64,000 bases of DNA from Anthopleura xanthogrammica (taxonomy: Eukaryota > Cnidaria > Anthozoa > Actiniaria > Actiniidae). The notes beneath the pieces were generated by a model. It had not been told where the DNA came from, searched no databases, and saw only the letters and a program-made list of their open reading frames with translations. The position numbers and the translations under genes are program-made. How positions within the stretch are numbered: position 1 is the first letter of the stretch; each line of letters opens with the position of its first letter. Of the stretch, positions 1 to 13,100 are shown piece after piece. The stretch spans positions 19,020,860-19,084,859 of the forward strand of contig OZ025206.1 in NCBI GenBank assembly GCA_964019055.1. Reading direction: 5' to 3'.

Positions 1-486
1 TTGGAAGACATCAAAAGATGCAGCGGAAAACCCAAAGAAAACAAAATGTGAGTACTAGCTGATTTTGCAGCGAGCATAACTTTGTTTCTTTTTGTTTTTT
101 AGCTCCTAAAATCCAGATCCAAGGCATCGGACGTATCAACCTCGCTTACACCAGGGGACAAGGAAAAAATCAAGTCCATTATGAAACTTGAGTACATGTC
201 ATCAGAGGAGTCCATGTCAGAGGCTGATGACCAGGTTGATGAAGATAACACAGCGGGCAGTGGCTCTGATAATGAAGGGGGCCCTCCTAAGCAGAGGAAA
301 GTTTTAATAAAACACCCTCTGCCATGGAGAAGTCCCCTAGCAAACCAGTTCATGGAAAGTATGGACTGAAAGGCGAAAAGGAGGCTGTCAGAGCGCAGCC
401 TCACCATGCTTTTAAAGCGCAAAATCGGGGAGCCGTCAAGACGCCCAAGGCCAACTGGAGGTCCCGAATGGGCAGTGAGAGCATAA
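1..486 (+). pseudogene. stop-interrupted exon remnant of a repeated anthozoan gene family
   Basis: An open frame begins after a good acceptor (T-rich tract then AG at 101-102) and reads an acidic, Ser-rich segment (EEDNTAGSGSD-like) followed by a basic motif containing HPLPWRS. It meets TGA at 367-369 and continues in the same frame with another 38 sensible residues ending PEWAVRA before TAA at 484-486. The motif after the stop (KAKRR...GEPSRRPRP...PEWAV) is one I associate, from memory, with a multicopy uncharacterised protein of cnidarian genomes that travels with mobile elements. The stop lies where such proteins carry Arg, so a CpG transition CGA to TGA would explain it. Bases 1-47, ending at a GTGAGT donor, may be the preceding exon. 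No function is known. It could also be a live gene with a truncated product. Confidence 0.45.
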
Positions 487-788
487 AGGTTCTTAAGAAT
501 ATCATGTATGACATGTATTGCAAATCAGTAGGTGTACTACTACAAAATGTAATGAAGTACAGCTTACAGCAGTATGAAAGAAAATCTAAAAAAGAATCCT
601 ACATGCCAAATATATTGACAACTGAATATATATAATCTTCTTTCACAAATTGTCACAAGAAAACTTTAAATACGCTATTTCACTCACAGAACTAGCATTT
701 TCAATTGTAGTTATCGAATTCTTTATTGTTAATCGTCAAGAAAAGGAAACACAATAAAATGTTTCAGTATGATTTATGTCTTTTTATC

Positions 789-1500
789 ACACATACGGTC
801 AGGGTAGATCGCATGGTATATGCAAGGCATAAATCACATATACGGTCAGGGTATATCGCATGGTATATGAGAGGCATAAATCACATATACGGTCAGGGCA
901 AATAAAGGGTATATGAAAGGCATAAATCACATATACGGTCAGGGCAAATAAAGGGTATATGAAAGGCAAAAATCACATATACGGTCAGGGCATATCGCAT
1001 GGTATATGAGAGGCATAAATCACATATACGGTCAGGGCAAATGAAGGGTATATGAAAGGCATAAATCACATATACGGTCAGGGCAAATAAAGGGTATATG
1101 AAAGGCAAAAATCACATATACGGTCAGGGCAAATACAAGGTATATGTAAGGCATAAATCACATATACGGCCTGGGAAAATAAGGGTATATGTAAGGCATA
1201 AATCACATATACGGCCTGGGAAAATAAGGGTATATGTAAGGCATAAATCACATATACGGCCTGGGAAAATACAAGGTATATGTAAGGCATAAATCACATA
1301 TACCGCCTGGGAAAATAAGGGTATATGTAAGGCATAAATCACATATACGGCCTGGGAAAATACAGGGTATATGTAAGGCATAAATCACATATACGGCCTG
1401 GGAAAATAAGGGTATATGTAAGGCATAAATCACATATACGGTCAGGGCAAATACGGGGTATATGTAAGGCATAAATCACATATACCGCCTGGGAAAATAC
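789..1500. repeat. 45-46 bp minisatellite, about 15 copies
   Basis: The direct repeat unit contains CACATATACGG, then GTCAGGGCAAAT or GCCTGGGAAAAT, then GGTATATG and AGGCATAAAT. Two unit subtypes are visible: the GTCAGGGCAAAT form dominates up to about 1140 and recurs once near 1440, and the GCCTGGGAAAAT form dominates after 1160. The 45-46 bp period gives open frames of 60-85 codons in several frames. These are artefacts of the repeat. Confidence 0.93.
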
Positions 1501-2426
1501 GTGCACATATCAAATGAGCATTCACATTTACTACCGGGTAAATGTATGGACGATTTGATATCTGCTATATATTTGCCTTTGGGGATTTTACTGGGCCATA
1601 CAGACTTTGCCATCTGTGCCCACCGGATAAATGTGTAGGTACATACCATATACAATCATTGGGCAAATAATGTTTACTATCAGTCAAATATGATATTTGA
1701 CCCTATATTTGCCTATATGTTTGCCTACATGACAAATCCATTATTTCGTCAAGTGGGAGGGTCACTTCATTTTCGGCACACAATGTCAAATCTCCAACCC
1801 CCCCCCCCCCCCCCCCCAAATGCTAATTTTTGACCAGTTCCTTACCAGCTTTTGAGCAACAAATGATAAAACAACCAAAGTATTCCAATTTTTTCTGTTA
1901 ATTTGGTTGATACTTAGAATGCTGTAGACGTGTATTGATTATTGACCCTGCAAATGATTAACAATGCTTTGTTTTCTGACTTTCCGTGCATGAAGTTATG
2001 TGCGCCCACGAACTGGACAGCAGTGATCTATTTAATATCGCCCACGTGAACGCACCAATTATCCAGCGGTTATTCATACATACATAGTTTATTCAAATCG
2101 CAAATGAAATATTAACAACTAGTAAAACTAAGGGCAAATACGACCAAAAGCGATACAAATGAAACAACAAAGCTGAATAATAGGCGACTTGAAAGGAAGT
2201 TATGAGGTTATCCCTATGTAAAAACTCCCCAAAAAACGGCAAAACAAAACAAAAAATACAAGGAAATACATTTAAAAAAAACAATCCCTAATTACCGTAA
2301 TTAGCAAAAATTCATTATAAAATGAAATATAAATATATAAAGTATGTATACTGATAGATGTATACTGGAATGAGTTTAAGTGTCTAAGTGTTTTTGACGC
2401 AGTATTTAGTAAACACTATACACCTA
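1501..2426. other. non-coding spacer with a C homopolymer
   Basis: No credible gene was seen. The only clear structure is an uninterrupted run of C at about 1799-1817. The rest is AT-rich and unique-looking. Confidence 0.6.
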
Positions 2427-2773
2427 AGTGGGGCTATTTTTAGCATCCAAAGTCCTTTGGTTTTTAATTTTTTGATGGTATGGACGTGTGCGCTCGCTCA
2501 AAAACAACATACTTTCGCGATTTTTCTCACTTTTTTTCGACAAAATCTAATAGATGATAAAGTAAAACGATCAGGATTGTCTATGTTCTGTTCTCTGATA
2601 AAACACGACTGAGGCTGCTCAACACTGACAAAAACGCGAAAATTATGTTTTTCCCCAAAAATCTTTATATGCAGTAGCTACTTCCAGGTTTGGATGATGC
2701 GCACAATTTTTGACGCACAGGAGTAGGGTATGTCGAAAATTGTTTGTACACGGATGCTAAAAATAGCCCAACT
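2427..2773. mobile_element. 347 bp element with 22 bp terminal inverted repeats
   Basis: The left end (2427-2448, containing GGGCTATTTTTAGCATCC) and the right end (2752-2773) are inverted repeats with one mismatch over 22 bp. There is no coding capacity, so this is a MITE-like non-autonomous DNA transposon. A clear target-site duplication was not found, so the superfamily is unknown. Confidence 0.6.
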
Positions 2774-3599
2774 GGGAATTCACATGGCACGCGCGGTATT
2801 AAGGTAGTTCGGGACCCTTGCTACTGCGCATCCATTTCGCGCATCTTGTTTTTGATCACTTATCTAAGTGTTTTTGATGTTTTATCCTAATATTATGTAA
2901 ATTCAGAACCACCTCCACAGCCGACCTAAAGATTTCTTGGATTTAGCTCTATTTCAGTTGTAAAAACGAAGTTTTCCCGAACACATTCAAAATTTTATTG
3001 CCAGTTATCAGGCTCCGTTTGTATCGTAGTGTAACAAAATGGTTCTTCACGAAAACTCAATATAGGAAAAGAAATTCAAACTCTGAAGACCCTGAATTCG
3101 ATTGGAATATATTCTAGAGACATGAGAGAACAAAATGACTGACAAATACGTTCTAAGCGGTCATTTAGGTACTAGAAACCAGTCCCGCGCAGAAAAGAAC
3201 GGTGATTTTTGCTCAGAATCTAAAGATTCTTGACGCTAAATCTCGTTTATTAGCACGGTGACCTCCTATTTTTAGTTTACATTTGAGTTTGTCATATAAA
3301 TTGTTTTTCATAATATGAAATAAAAAATGCATCGTTTTGGATGGGAAAATGTAGTAATTTTCACAGTGTATATTCATTATTGTCACGAAAGAGGGATACA
3401 TATCCCTCTTTTACTTGACATATTTTGTGCTCCGATAGCTTCCAATGCGTATTATGTTAATGACATATGAGATAAGGAAGGTTGTTTCCATGAAAGCTAT
3501 TTGTCTGTGTTCAACATTGAGAACTGAAAACGTCTGAAAAATGCTTTTTCTTGTTCAAAAGTTTGTTCAATATTTGCGATAGAAAATACAAATAACCTC
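2774..3599. other. AT-rich spacer, nothing recognised
   Basis: Short frames only. No splice-bounded coding block and no repeat of note. Confidence 0.5.
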
Positions 3600-5000
3600 C
3601 CCAAATTTTTGAGTTTCATTTTTGAGTTCCACCCATGAAGTTCTTTTTGTAGACAAAGTTTGAAGAAAAGTTTATTGCAGGATCTATGGGTCTGGAACCA
3701 CCTTTGAGTTTCCCTCTCTTATTTATGCTGTCTTGTCCAAACCCATCGGCTTCAACAATTTCTTTAGGTAGGTTGAGGTAGGTTGTTCCACATGCTAACT
3801 CTGACAAAAAAGGAAAATTGTTAGCAGTTAACTCTAGCTGCTTTAACATAAAGTTTATAGGAATGATTAGCTCTAGTAGACTTAACTTTTGTAAATTCAA
3901 AAAACATCAAAATTTAGAATACCTAAACCGAAAACTATCTTGTAACAATCAACTAGAGTCAGATAGTCTCTGCGGATCGAGAGAGTAGGCCACTTCAATG
4001 TTTTATAATTACATCTTTCTTCGTACGGCATTTCCCCTCTTGTTTGTCGAAGTGCTAATCTGGAAGCTCTTCTTTGTACTTTTTCCAATCAGTGCAATTA
4101 TGTCCTTCACTAGGTGTGGACACCAAACGGGTGGCACATATTCGAGGATTGGCCTTACGAGTGACATATATACAGCATCGAAAAGACTGTGTTATTGGCG
4201 GTGCCAACAGTTCGTAAGATAGTCCCTAAGACTTTGTTAGCTTTATTTGCGGTGATGCCAACGTGGTCAACACAAAATAGGTTGCTGGTGATAGTAACAC
4301 CAAGATCTTTGAAACCTTTAACGTCCTTCAAGGTCTTCCCCAAGATGTAATTCGGCTTGGACTTGTCGCGCAAATGGGTTATAAGTGTTCGCACATTCTC
4401 TAAGGTGGTGAGATCATGTTGAGGGGCTTGTGTGTCTATAACTGGGTCAATGAGCTGCCTGTAAATCTTGGTGTCGTCCGCGTACAGCTTCACATTAGAA
4501 GTAATGCGATCCGTGATGTCATTAATGTATAGCAGGAACAGGATGGGACCTAGAATTGTACCCTGAGGTGTTCCAGATGCCACTGGAAGTCAATCAGAAC
4601 GAGGACCTCTTATAACCACGCGTTGGTATCGATTAGTGAGGAAATTTGTGAACCATAGAAGTAAGCTTCCGTTTATACCGCTAACGTTCGTGTGGCACGC
4701 TGTCAAAGGCTTTAGCCAGGTCAGGGAAGATTGCGTCCGTAGGGATAGAACAATTTCTTGACTTCGCCCAGTCATTAACAGCAGATAGCAGTTGAGTTAC
4801 AGTAGATGTTCCTTGAAGGTAACCAAGCTGGCTGTTGTTTGATACATTCAATTCATGCCAGAATTCAAATACATTGTTTTTTATCATTCTTTCACCAATT
4901 TTACGTACAATCGATGTGAGTGAGATTGGGCTCATTATTCGCTCAGACTCAGATTCAGAGCTGCTATTTTGATATCTACTAATCATACTACTAATCATCA
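3600..5000 (-). pseudogene. degraded non-LTR retrotransposon reverse transcriptase
   Basis: Read on the minus strand from 5000 down. First comes the RT N-terminal block with PISLTSIVRKIGERMI, LGYLQGTSTVTQLL and DLAKAFDSVPHE (about 4930-4685). A frameshift near 4690 leads into the WFTNFLTNRYQRVVIRGPRSD block. An in-frame TGA follows where such proteins have Trp, then ASGTPQGTILGPILFLLYIND and the catalytic YADD (about 4585-4470). After that come a C-terminal RT block and a segment with ILEYVPPVWCPHL and EKVQRRASRLAL (about 4160-4030). The order and motifs are those of jockey/CR1/L2-type LINE polymerases. At least two frameshifts, the in-frame stop and an apparently shortened region after YADD show that it is dead. 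No endonuclease domain is left in the window. Confidence 0.9.
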
Positions 5001-7356
5001 GAAATATCGCACGACAGCTGTAATTTAACTGACGAAAACTAGCGCTTTTTAAAGCTTAAAAGTTGTTATCCAGAATGAAATGGCTCGCATTGCCAGAAAT
5101 ATTGGACATTGTCAGCGGTGTTACGCATGAATGAAAATGAAGTGATTTTCTAGAGGAAAAAAATAACTACATGGTTTCCAAGCACATATTTATATTCAAC
5201 TATGATGTTAGTAAAACAATTCTTGCCAAAAAATAGTTACTTGACAATCAAAAGAACAACTATTATTTTTCTGTTGATAAGCCTCACCACAGGAAGCCCA
5301 TGAAGGACAAGAAACAAGTTTCAAACGTAAATCGTTACTTTAAGCTTCCTTATTGTATCTCAGCAGTCAATAGGAGCTTGTAAAAACAAAATGGCGATAT
5401 TTAGGGGGTTTTGAAGCTGTTTGGAGCAGTTTTCTGTGGTTTCTTGTCATTTTTAACTGAAAACTACGAGCTAACAACGCGTCGAATCGCTTAAAATTTA
5501 ACCTAACTTCAAGCTTCTTGGGAACCTACATTCTGAAGGCATGCTGTCTATTTTGAGCGGTTTTGGATTTATTAAACACTCGTTTGGTGATATCGAGGTG
5601 GAGCTCTTTTACTTTTAAATTTTTTCGAGCTCAAATAAGACGATTTTGGGGTCAAGTGTGGCCAGATTTATAGACGATGTATGGAATCTAGAGCTTTCGA
5701 AGCCTTTCGAAGGCAAGTAGTCCGGGAACCAATATGTCGCATGATTCAATGATCATTTTACGCTTATTTAGTAGCTTGTAGGGTGGGTTGTTTGTCGCGA
5801 TGTGGAGCTCAGAGGAAATAAAACCTTATTCGCCGTAAATAGAGGAAGCTCTATATTCCCCATACATTTCCTATAAGACTCGGCGGCTATTTTGTAAGCT
5901 GAAACGCATCATTGCGCATGGATGAGCAGGCTCATGTCCCATATTTCTGGCAATGGCTTGGTGAGCAACTTTTTCAATTTTTGGCAACTTTTCAGCAAGA
6001 TTTAGCCATTTTTGAGCAAATTTGGCATGATTTGTTAGCACAATCTATTTAGACCTAATGAAGTACCCATACGATATCAGTTCTTGGTTTACCGGCGATA
6101 CTTAAGAAATGCGGAATTTTCATTCGTGAACAAAAGCCACTCCTTTAACACACAAGTGTTTATTTAGACTTACTGACATTCTTATATAAATTCTAGCTTT
6201 AATAGGACAATAACATGACTTTTTTATTTTATTTTATTTATTTATTAATTTTTATTTATCTGCTTTACAACTTTGAACCAGTTGAAGGCATGATCAACAG
6301 GACAAGAAGTCCCATGCTAAGACCAGCCTAATATCATGAGAGGTAGTTAGTATTAGGTAGACACTGAGGGTGGTCACTGCCAGGGTTTCTTTTTACGTCC
6401 TCAGTGGACGAGGAGGAGGGCATATTGTTTATTTGTGGCCCCAGTAGCATCAAGTCTTCAATATCAAAAGTTAGAATTTTATTAAAACATTTTCATTCGA
6501 AAATAGCACAGGGAGCCCACAGCCACTGGTAGAATCAGTGATTAGGATAAAATCTATCATGCGTAAATGCACGTGCTAGATCCCGCACGAGCTTGGCGGC
6601 GTTTCCGGATTGGTTGCAGTTCAAGTCTCAATAAATTATCAGCTGCTAACGTTGCTAGCGTAGAATATAATGACTTGTTGAGACGCAGAAATTGAGACTC
6701 TCTTTACTGTATAGCATATGCATGCACTCATGATTGCGCAATAATTTGGCACACAAATGACACAGTGGTGCCTAGTGAAGGTTCCCTGGGTGCCCGTGCA
6801 ATCACGGGGATGATAACATCAAAACGCGGGAAATTTTTGCGAAACGACATAACATCTAATATGTGTCAGTTTCTGGCGTCAACGGCCCCATGCGTATTTA
6901 CTCACTCGACTTCTTGATCACGGCGCAAACAAGATATAATTCATTGATAACCCTAGCTGTTTGAGATATCGCACAGCTGATAAGCAGATGCATGATGATC
7001 CTGTATTTATTCCTTCCACATGCACCTCGAACGCATGGAATTAATTTTAATTTAGTAACGTACGACCAACAAGTTTTAAGGATATGCATGAGGTGCATGA
7101 CTGGGAAGCAGGATTGAGTTTAGTGATTGGAGCGCTCGGCTCTGCGATTGGATCCGCGATTTCCGAAAGTGTCGAAACTCATTGTGCGGGCATGTAAATA
7201 TGTTGCTTCTCTAAGTTGGTTCTCTTTTGTGTTTCGAGAGTTTTTCTCCAGGTTCGCTTGCCTTCCTCCGCAAAAAGTTAACAGTCCATTTGCATTCAAA
7301 CATATAAAGAATCTCAATTGGTTGACTCTTATTTCTGCGACATTGTTATTATTTAA
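5001..7356. other. spacer without recognised genes
   Basis: AT-rich sequence with an (A/T)n low-complexity patch near 6220-6260. I see no exon-like blocks with splice sites, no inverted-repeat element and no RNA gene. Confidence 0.45.
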
Positions 7357-7536
7357 AGCTTGGTTCACACTAGCGACCGAGCATAAGCATAACGACATAC
7401 GCAAGCGCAGATATTACTTTAAGGATGACTGAATGTTTTGTTCTGTCCAAATATAAAGAGGTTAACTAACCATGAAAGACTATCTGCGCTTGCGTATGTG
7501 GTTATGCTTATGTTTGTCGCTGCTGTGAACCAGGCT
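7357..7536. mobile_element. 180 bp foldback MITE
   Basis: The left arm (TTGGTTCACAC then GCATAAGCATAACGACATAC and GCAAGCGCAG) is repeated in inverse orientation at 7481-7536. Arms are about 55 bp each with a few mismatches, around a 70 bp unpaired centre. There is no coding capacity. Confidence 0.8.
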
Positions 7537-9364
7537 ATACTGTTCTTGTGTCATGCTCATAAAACTGTGTTCAAATGAAACCGGAAATGAAACGGGGCCT
7601 GGGATGCGAGGTTTTCCAGTGGCCATTCTTGTTTTCTCTGGACAATCTGGCGCATGCGCGTACGTTTTTCGGTCCTGTCAGTCAGCATTAGTCAAGGTAG
7701 TCCAGCAAGCAAAGATTGACCCAAGTCACTCACCAAACCAATGATTCCTGTACCGTCCCCCATCACCGACTCGTCGAGGCCCCATTCAGGCGTTTGTCAG
7801 TAAACCTTGTAGTTTACATAATAAATTATGGTTTTTATTAGGCATTTCGCAGGCGTCAATGCGTTAACAGTAAATACAAGAATTGCATGCATGATAAAAC
7901 TTAGAAAATTAACGACTTTGACCTTTGTTTTCAAAGATAACATGCCACCCTCTTTGAACTGGTTGGAATTAGATTTCGAATTGTGCGCGGGCTTTTGCTG
8001 AGGGAGAAAACCCAGACAAAACCAGGGAGAACTCTTGAAGCTCCGTGCAAAGGGATCAAGATGACTCACTAGCTAACACGAGTCTTTTCTATAAAAAAAA
8101 AACATTTCTAGGGGGAAGAGGGGTGAAAAGTCAAGGGGGTTCGGAAGAAAAATCACAGGAAGCTCAGGCTCAATATGTTTCAGGTTCCAATAATTCAATC
8201 ATCAATTGCGCTTATCTTCGCCCCTCCCCTCCTATGTTTTAGAGAAATCATTAAACTTGAAGCTAGAACTCTGGCATTGAACTTGGACTGCCAGTGAAGA
8301 AAAAATTGACATCCGAAGCTCATCTAGGAGGGGGTGACGCTTGGGGCAAAACGTTGGCGGCGGTCCAATGGCCAAATGAGACAGTACGCTCCTACCCCCT
8401 GACAGTGGGTGTGCCTGAAGGGGAGGTCTTCACAAGTTTTTACACCTCCCAACCGGGATGAAAAACTGCCTTCCATACGTGTTTGACACAAGACCAAATG
8501 CGATGCAGACCCGGCCGAATCTGTCATTCCAATAGATAAACTAGTGAACCTAATCATTGATGGTATCTGCTCTACTAAATACTGCATGGCTTTAATACAG
8601 TCTGTTCACATGTAGACTACCTGTATTTGAAAATCGTGGTTCTCTTGTTTCGCAACTAAATCCTTATGACCTCATTTTGAATGATCAAAGTGACTGATAT
8701 ATCGCACCATCAACTCAACTTCTCCCTGCTAGAAATCTTTTACCACTTCGCTTCGGCATGCAAGATCAAGATATTAAATCTTCAATTAAATTTAAGGCAT
8801 TTGACACAAAATATAAACTTAACTTGATGCTTTATTGAAAGCACGCATTACGCATGTCGTGACCGCAAAAATGCGCGCGCTCAAGGAGTCACTTTACCTT
8901 TAAGTCTCCAAACATCTTACTCCAGATTTATCGTTTTATTAATAAGGATATCTCATTAGCCTTGTCAGAATGTACGGATTCCACTAAGCGTCCGCTTTAA
9001 CCAGATTTTGCTGTTATTGCCGGCAATCAGGATTACTGTTCCTCTTGACCATGTAAGAGGGCTGTGTCCGTAACAGATGTTTACAGACCAAGCGCTGGAA
9101 TTAAGCAAAGCCATATATCATACACTCAGCCAAACTACTTGCTCATTAGTAAAACACTTTGCCGGGAGTTCTCTCATCAAGGCATCTTATTATTTATCCA
9201 GTACTTGTTGTCGTTAGTCTACAAAAATGACCCAGACATACAATATACTGGGACCTTTACTGACGTGGGCCAGCTATCAACTGGCATATAATAAGCCATA
9301 TATATATACATTTGCTGTCAACTGCGAATCAGCAGCTTGAGAATATGTCCTGCTATTTAACATG
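7537..9364. other. spacer without recognised genes
   Basis: Only short frames with no family resemblance that I can name, and no clear repeats. Confidence 0.4.
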
Positions 9365-9647
9365 CTATAAGGTCTGGGAGGACGGTGGACTTTGGCAAAA
9401 AAGAGTGATTCTGCTCTTTTTCCATCTTAGAAGCTGACAACGGAATGATCTTTTACTATCTTCTTGCCTTTGTTCGGAATCGGTTCCAAAGATTCCATAG
9501 ACGACTAATCGAGGCACAAGTCTCCTTCTACGTTGGGGACCAATTTTCTCAGTTTTCATCCCATTACTTATTGCCGAGGGTGGCATGTCCTGATAGGATG
9601 GCTGTGGCAGAGGAGGAATAGAAAGAGAGGTGGAAGAGGAAGTATGG
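9365..9647 (-). CDS. possible 3' terminal exon of an unidentified gene
   Basis: On the minus strand an open frame runs from a TTTCAG acceptor (just above 9647) to TAG at 9365-9367, about 93 codons. It is Ser/Pro-rich at first (SSSTSLSIPPLPQP), then basic (GPQRRRRLVPRLVVYG). The 3' splice site, codon composition and length would fit a last exon. I do not recognise the protein, and no upstream exons were found with certainty, so this may be chance. Confidence 0.2.
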
Positions 9648-10152
9648 CTGAAACTGGAATTGAATCCGTTTCAGGGTTTGAGGAAGAATCACTATAGATA
9701 AGGAATGATTTCGGTATATGAGAGAAATTCCCAAACAAACCTTACTGTCAAAATTCTTAATCAAATAATCCAAAATTGGTCTTACTGCCCCTCATAAGCA
9801 CTCACAGGTCAATCAAAACAGATTCCCTTTCACTTGATACCAATTAAGTCTCTGTCGTCAGAGGAGATATCATCACTTAGCCGCTTTGTTATCGTATCAA
9901 GTTCGCACCGTAGGTCTGAACCAACAGCAAAAAGTCTTTATTCGCGCGCCTGGAGCCTCGTATTTATATCTCTCGCCAGAAACTCTGCAAGCGTGTGTCA
10001 TTGTAAAAGAATTTAGAGGACCAACAGTAAGGGAACTTGACACATACTTCACACAAGTGTTCATTCGATCTTAGTAACAAGACAGTAAAATTTAAAAGAC
10101 CAACGAACTTGATAGAATTATCCGTCGTGTTTTATCGGGGTGAAGAGTGGCC

Positions 10153-13100
10153 ATGGATCGCGCGATTCTTTTGAGTATGCTGGTAGCTGTGAGTCTAGTT
10201 TGTTGTTCCTCAGGAGTCTATCAATACGGAGGAACTTCGCTATATCTTTACAAAGAAGGCCAGAACAACAAACCTGGACAGAGGTATGTTAATTAATTCA
10301 AATCTATCTTATTTTCCTTGTCATTAACTACTTTGATATAAGGACATTTCAGAGATATTGGCAGATGGGATAGCGTTGTTATAGTGTTATATACTTAAAT
10401 TTCATTCATTAAATGTGGGAAGATTTATATAGAAGTCAAAATAATGCCGAAGTATTTTAGTAGGGTAATCGTGAGTTGCATGATCGCGGTTCAGTCCATA
10501 TCCATCACATGGCCTCACATATCCTTCGCACACACACACACACACCAGCTCTTGGGTCATCACGAATAGAGACGTGAGGAGTTAAAGGTGATAACTTAAT
10601 GCTGAAGAAGACACAGAGTACAATTTTAAGCAACTCATATTTTCGCTAAGCCATGGAGATTATATTCAAACGCTTGTCGGCTTGCTACAGCATAAGAATT
10701 TGAAGGATTTAACTCAAATACAATCGTACCGGAAAACTAACGAGTGAACAATCGGTGGATTAAATAATTTAGTCTCAGTAACTTAAATATTTTCAAATGA
10801 TTTTTTAAATTAATCTTATTAAATCTTCTAACGTGTGACTATTAAGATCTTTCAGTTCGTTCTTCAGTTGTTTTAGTTTATCTACGAAATAAGGTTCAAG
10901 TGTTTGACTAATTACCAGAGATAATTTCTGTAGCAAGAAACAACAACAGCGTTTTTCTTCTGTGTTTACAAAGCTACATCAATGGTTTTCGCAGCTGCTA
11001 CGCACCGGTGTTTGTCTTGTAATAGTTCTGACTGCGCAGTAGAAGTTTATCACGACTCTCTCAGGAAAAAATACACCGTCAAGTCAAGATGATTAATTTG
11101 TAAAAGATTTCTTAAAATATAAAACTGAGTCAAAAGGAAAAAAAGAACCTATTGTCCTGTTTTCTAACTCATTTCTGCCTAAGAAATAGCAGACATTTAT
11201 GTGGAGTTGACTGGTCTTCAAAGTAAGGAGTGCCGTAGTTTTACTCTAGTTTAAAAATGGAATCCTTGGGAAAACAGAAAATTTACGAAGCCTTTTGGTG
11301 AACATTTTCAACTAAAAATGGTTTTCATATATTATCATATTCTACACTGTCTACCGATACTAAGCTGTTTCTGGTTTTAAAACAGCAAAGCTGACTTTTG
11401 ATTGAATCTAGCAACGCCAAAAGTATATCAAAAACAATGTTATATAATTTCATTATTTACAACATGCACATGTTTTGGAAAATGGTAAAATATCGATTTT
11501 TTCTCTTCACATTTTGACAGCTTCAACTTCTTCAAAGATATAGTTCGAAAAATAAATCTTTCCAAACGAAATTATTTCTGTTAACCAGGAATTCCTTCCA
11601 ACATAAGTTTTCAATTCATCGACATGTGATGATGAATGCCATAGTGACCACAGTGAATTCACTACAAGCAAAGCAATCTTTATGTGGAATCCGGAAGCAA
11701 AGGTTGATTGTACGCCCAACAACCATCCGATCATGTAGCGATGGAATTCAAAAACAGGAAGTGTGGTCACTAATGAATTACTAATGAAGGGTACTTGGTA
11801 TCATTTAAGCACCTTTCGTATGAATGGGAAACGAATAGGGCAAATCACCGTGTGGTAGACGTTCCGTATCTCACCTTTACCGCAGCGTTGTGATTAGATT
11901 AATTACTTGAAGACCATTGGAAGCCACTTCAATGTTACGGCATGTCGTACCGTGTACGTGCTGTATGTCAGTACCATACATTTCCCACTCATGCGTACGT
12001 GATAACCATTCTTATGGAAAGCCATTTCAATATTACGGCATGTCGTACCGTATAGAACCTTTTAGTAAATCCTATAATGTTTTATTTTCCGCGGTTGACG
12101 TCAAATTTATTCTTTTGAAAGGTGTTCGTTTGAATAAAATTGAAAAGAATAAATTTGACGTCAAACGCAGAAAATAAAGCATTGTAGGATTTGTTAACAG
12201 GGTCTATACAAGCTGTAAGTCAGTACCCATCATAAGAAACCCGCTCTATCTTCATCATCATTATCATTTTTATTTTTATTTTTCATAAACTCTTTGATCA
12301 ATATTGATATCAAGTGATTATGAACTTCCAACTTATCACCAACTTATATTAAATCGAACTGTATTTCACATTTATCCATTTTCATCTTAATTTGTTCGCT
12401 CATTTTCGCTTCGAATTGATTCTCCGGCATTTGTATTTGAAAAGTATTCCCATTTCTCCACTTCAATTCATATCCAATGTTTCCAACCATCTCCTCTAAG
12501 TTATATTCTAGCTGTTAAACTTATTAAACTAAGGTCTCTTATCGCTATCATTGTATCTCTATTTATCTGCATGTTATCAGTCACATCTTTTGACTTCAGC
12601 ATTGAATTTCATTAAAGGTATAACCTTATCGCAATCAAATCAGTCGTAGGGGTTTAACCTGTAATAAAATCAATAAAAATGCCGAGAAAACCCACAGGAA
12701 TGTAACATACTTTCACCATATGCTTACATCATGCTCGTGACAGAATGCAAGAACCCTTCGATGCTACTGAACTCCAGTTTCGAATAGACCTAATCGGCTA
12801 ACCGTTGCTATGTACGTTGCCACCCAATTAGTCAAAACCTCTGGGTCAAAACCACGTGACATCCAAATATGACAGACAAAGAATCTTATTCCCAGAGGTT
12901 TTGAATTGGGTGGAAACGTACATAGCAACGCGTTAGCCGATTAGGTCTATTCTCCAGAATATTCTCTGTTGCTCTTGGGTTAGTCTCGATTTGGTTTAGA
13001 ATAGTGACGTGTTCCAGTGAAGGTCCATGGAATTTCAAAGTGTTTGTATTGTTGAAGTTGTACATTCTTTACTTTACCGTTGGTATTTGTGAATATTTTG

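Noticed and set aside
893..1472. Several 60-85 codon frames with MPYIYPVF-type repeats
   Set aside because: Created by the 45-46 bp minisatellite on both strands.
789..1500. Regular repeats considered as a CRISPR array
   Set aside because: Units are contiguous and lack unique spacers; no cas genes; the DNA is plainly eukaryotic.
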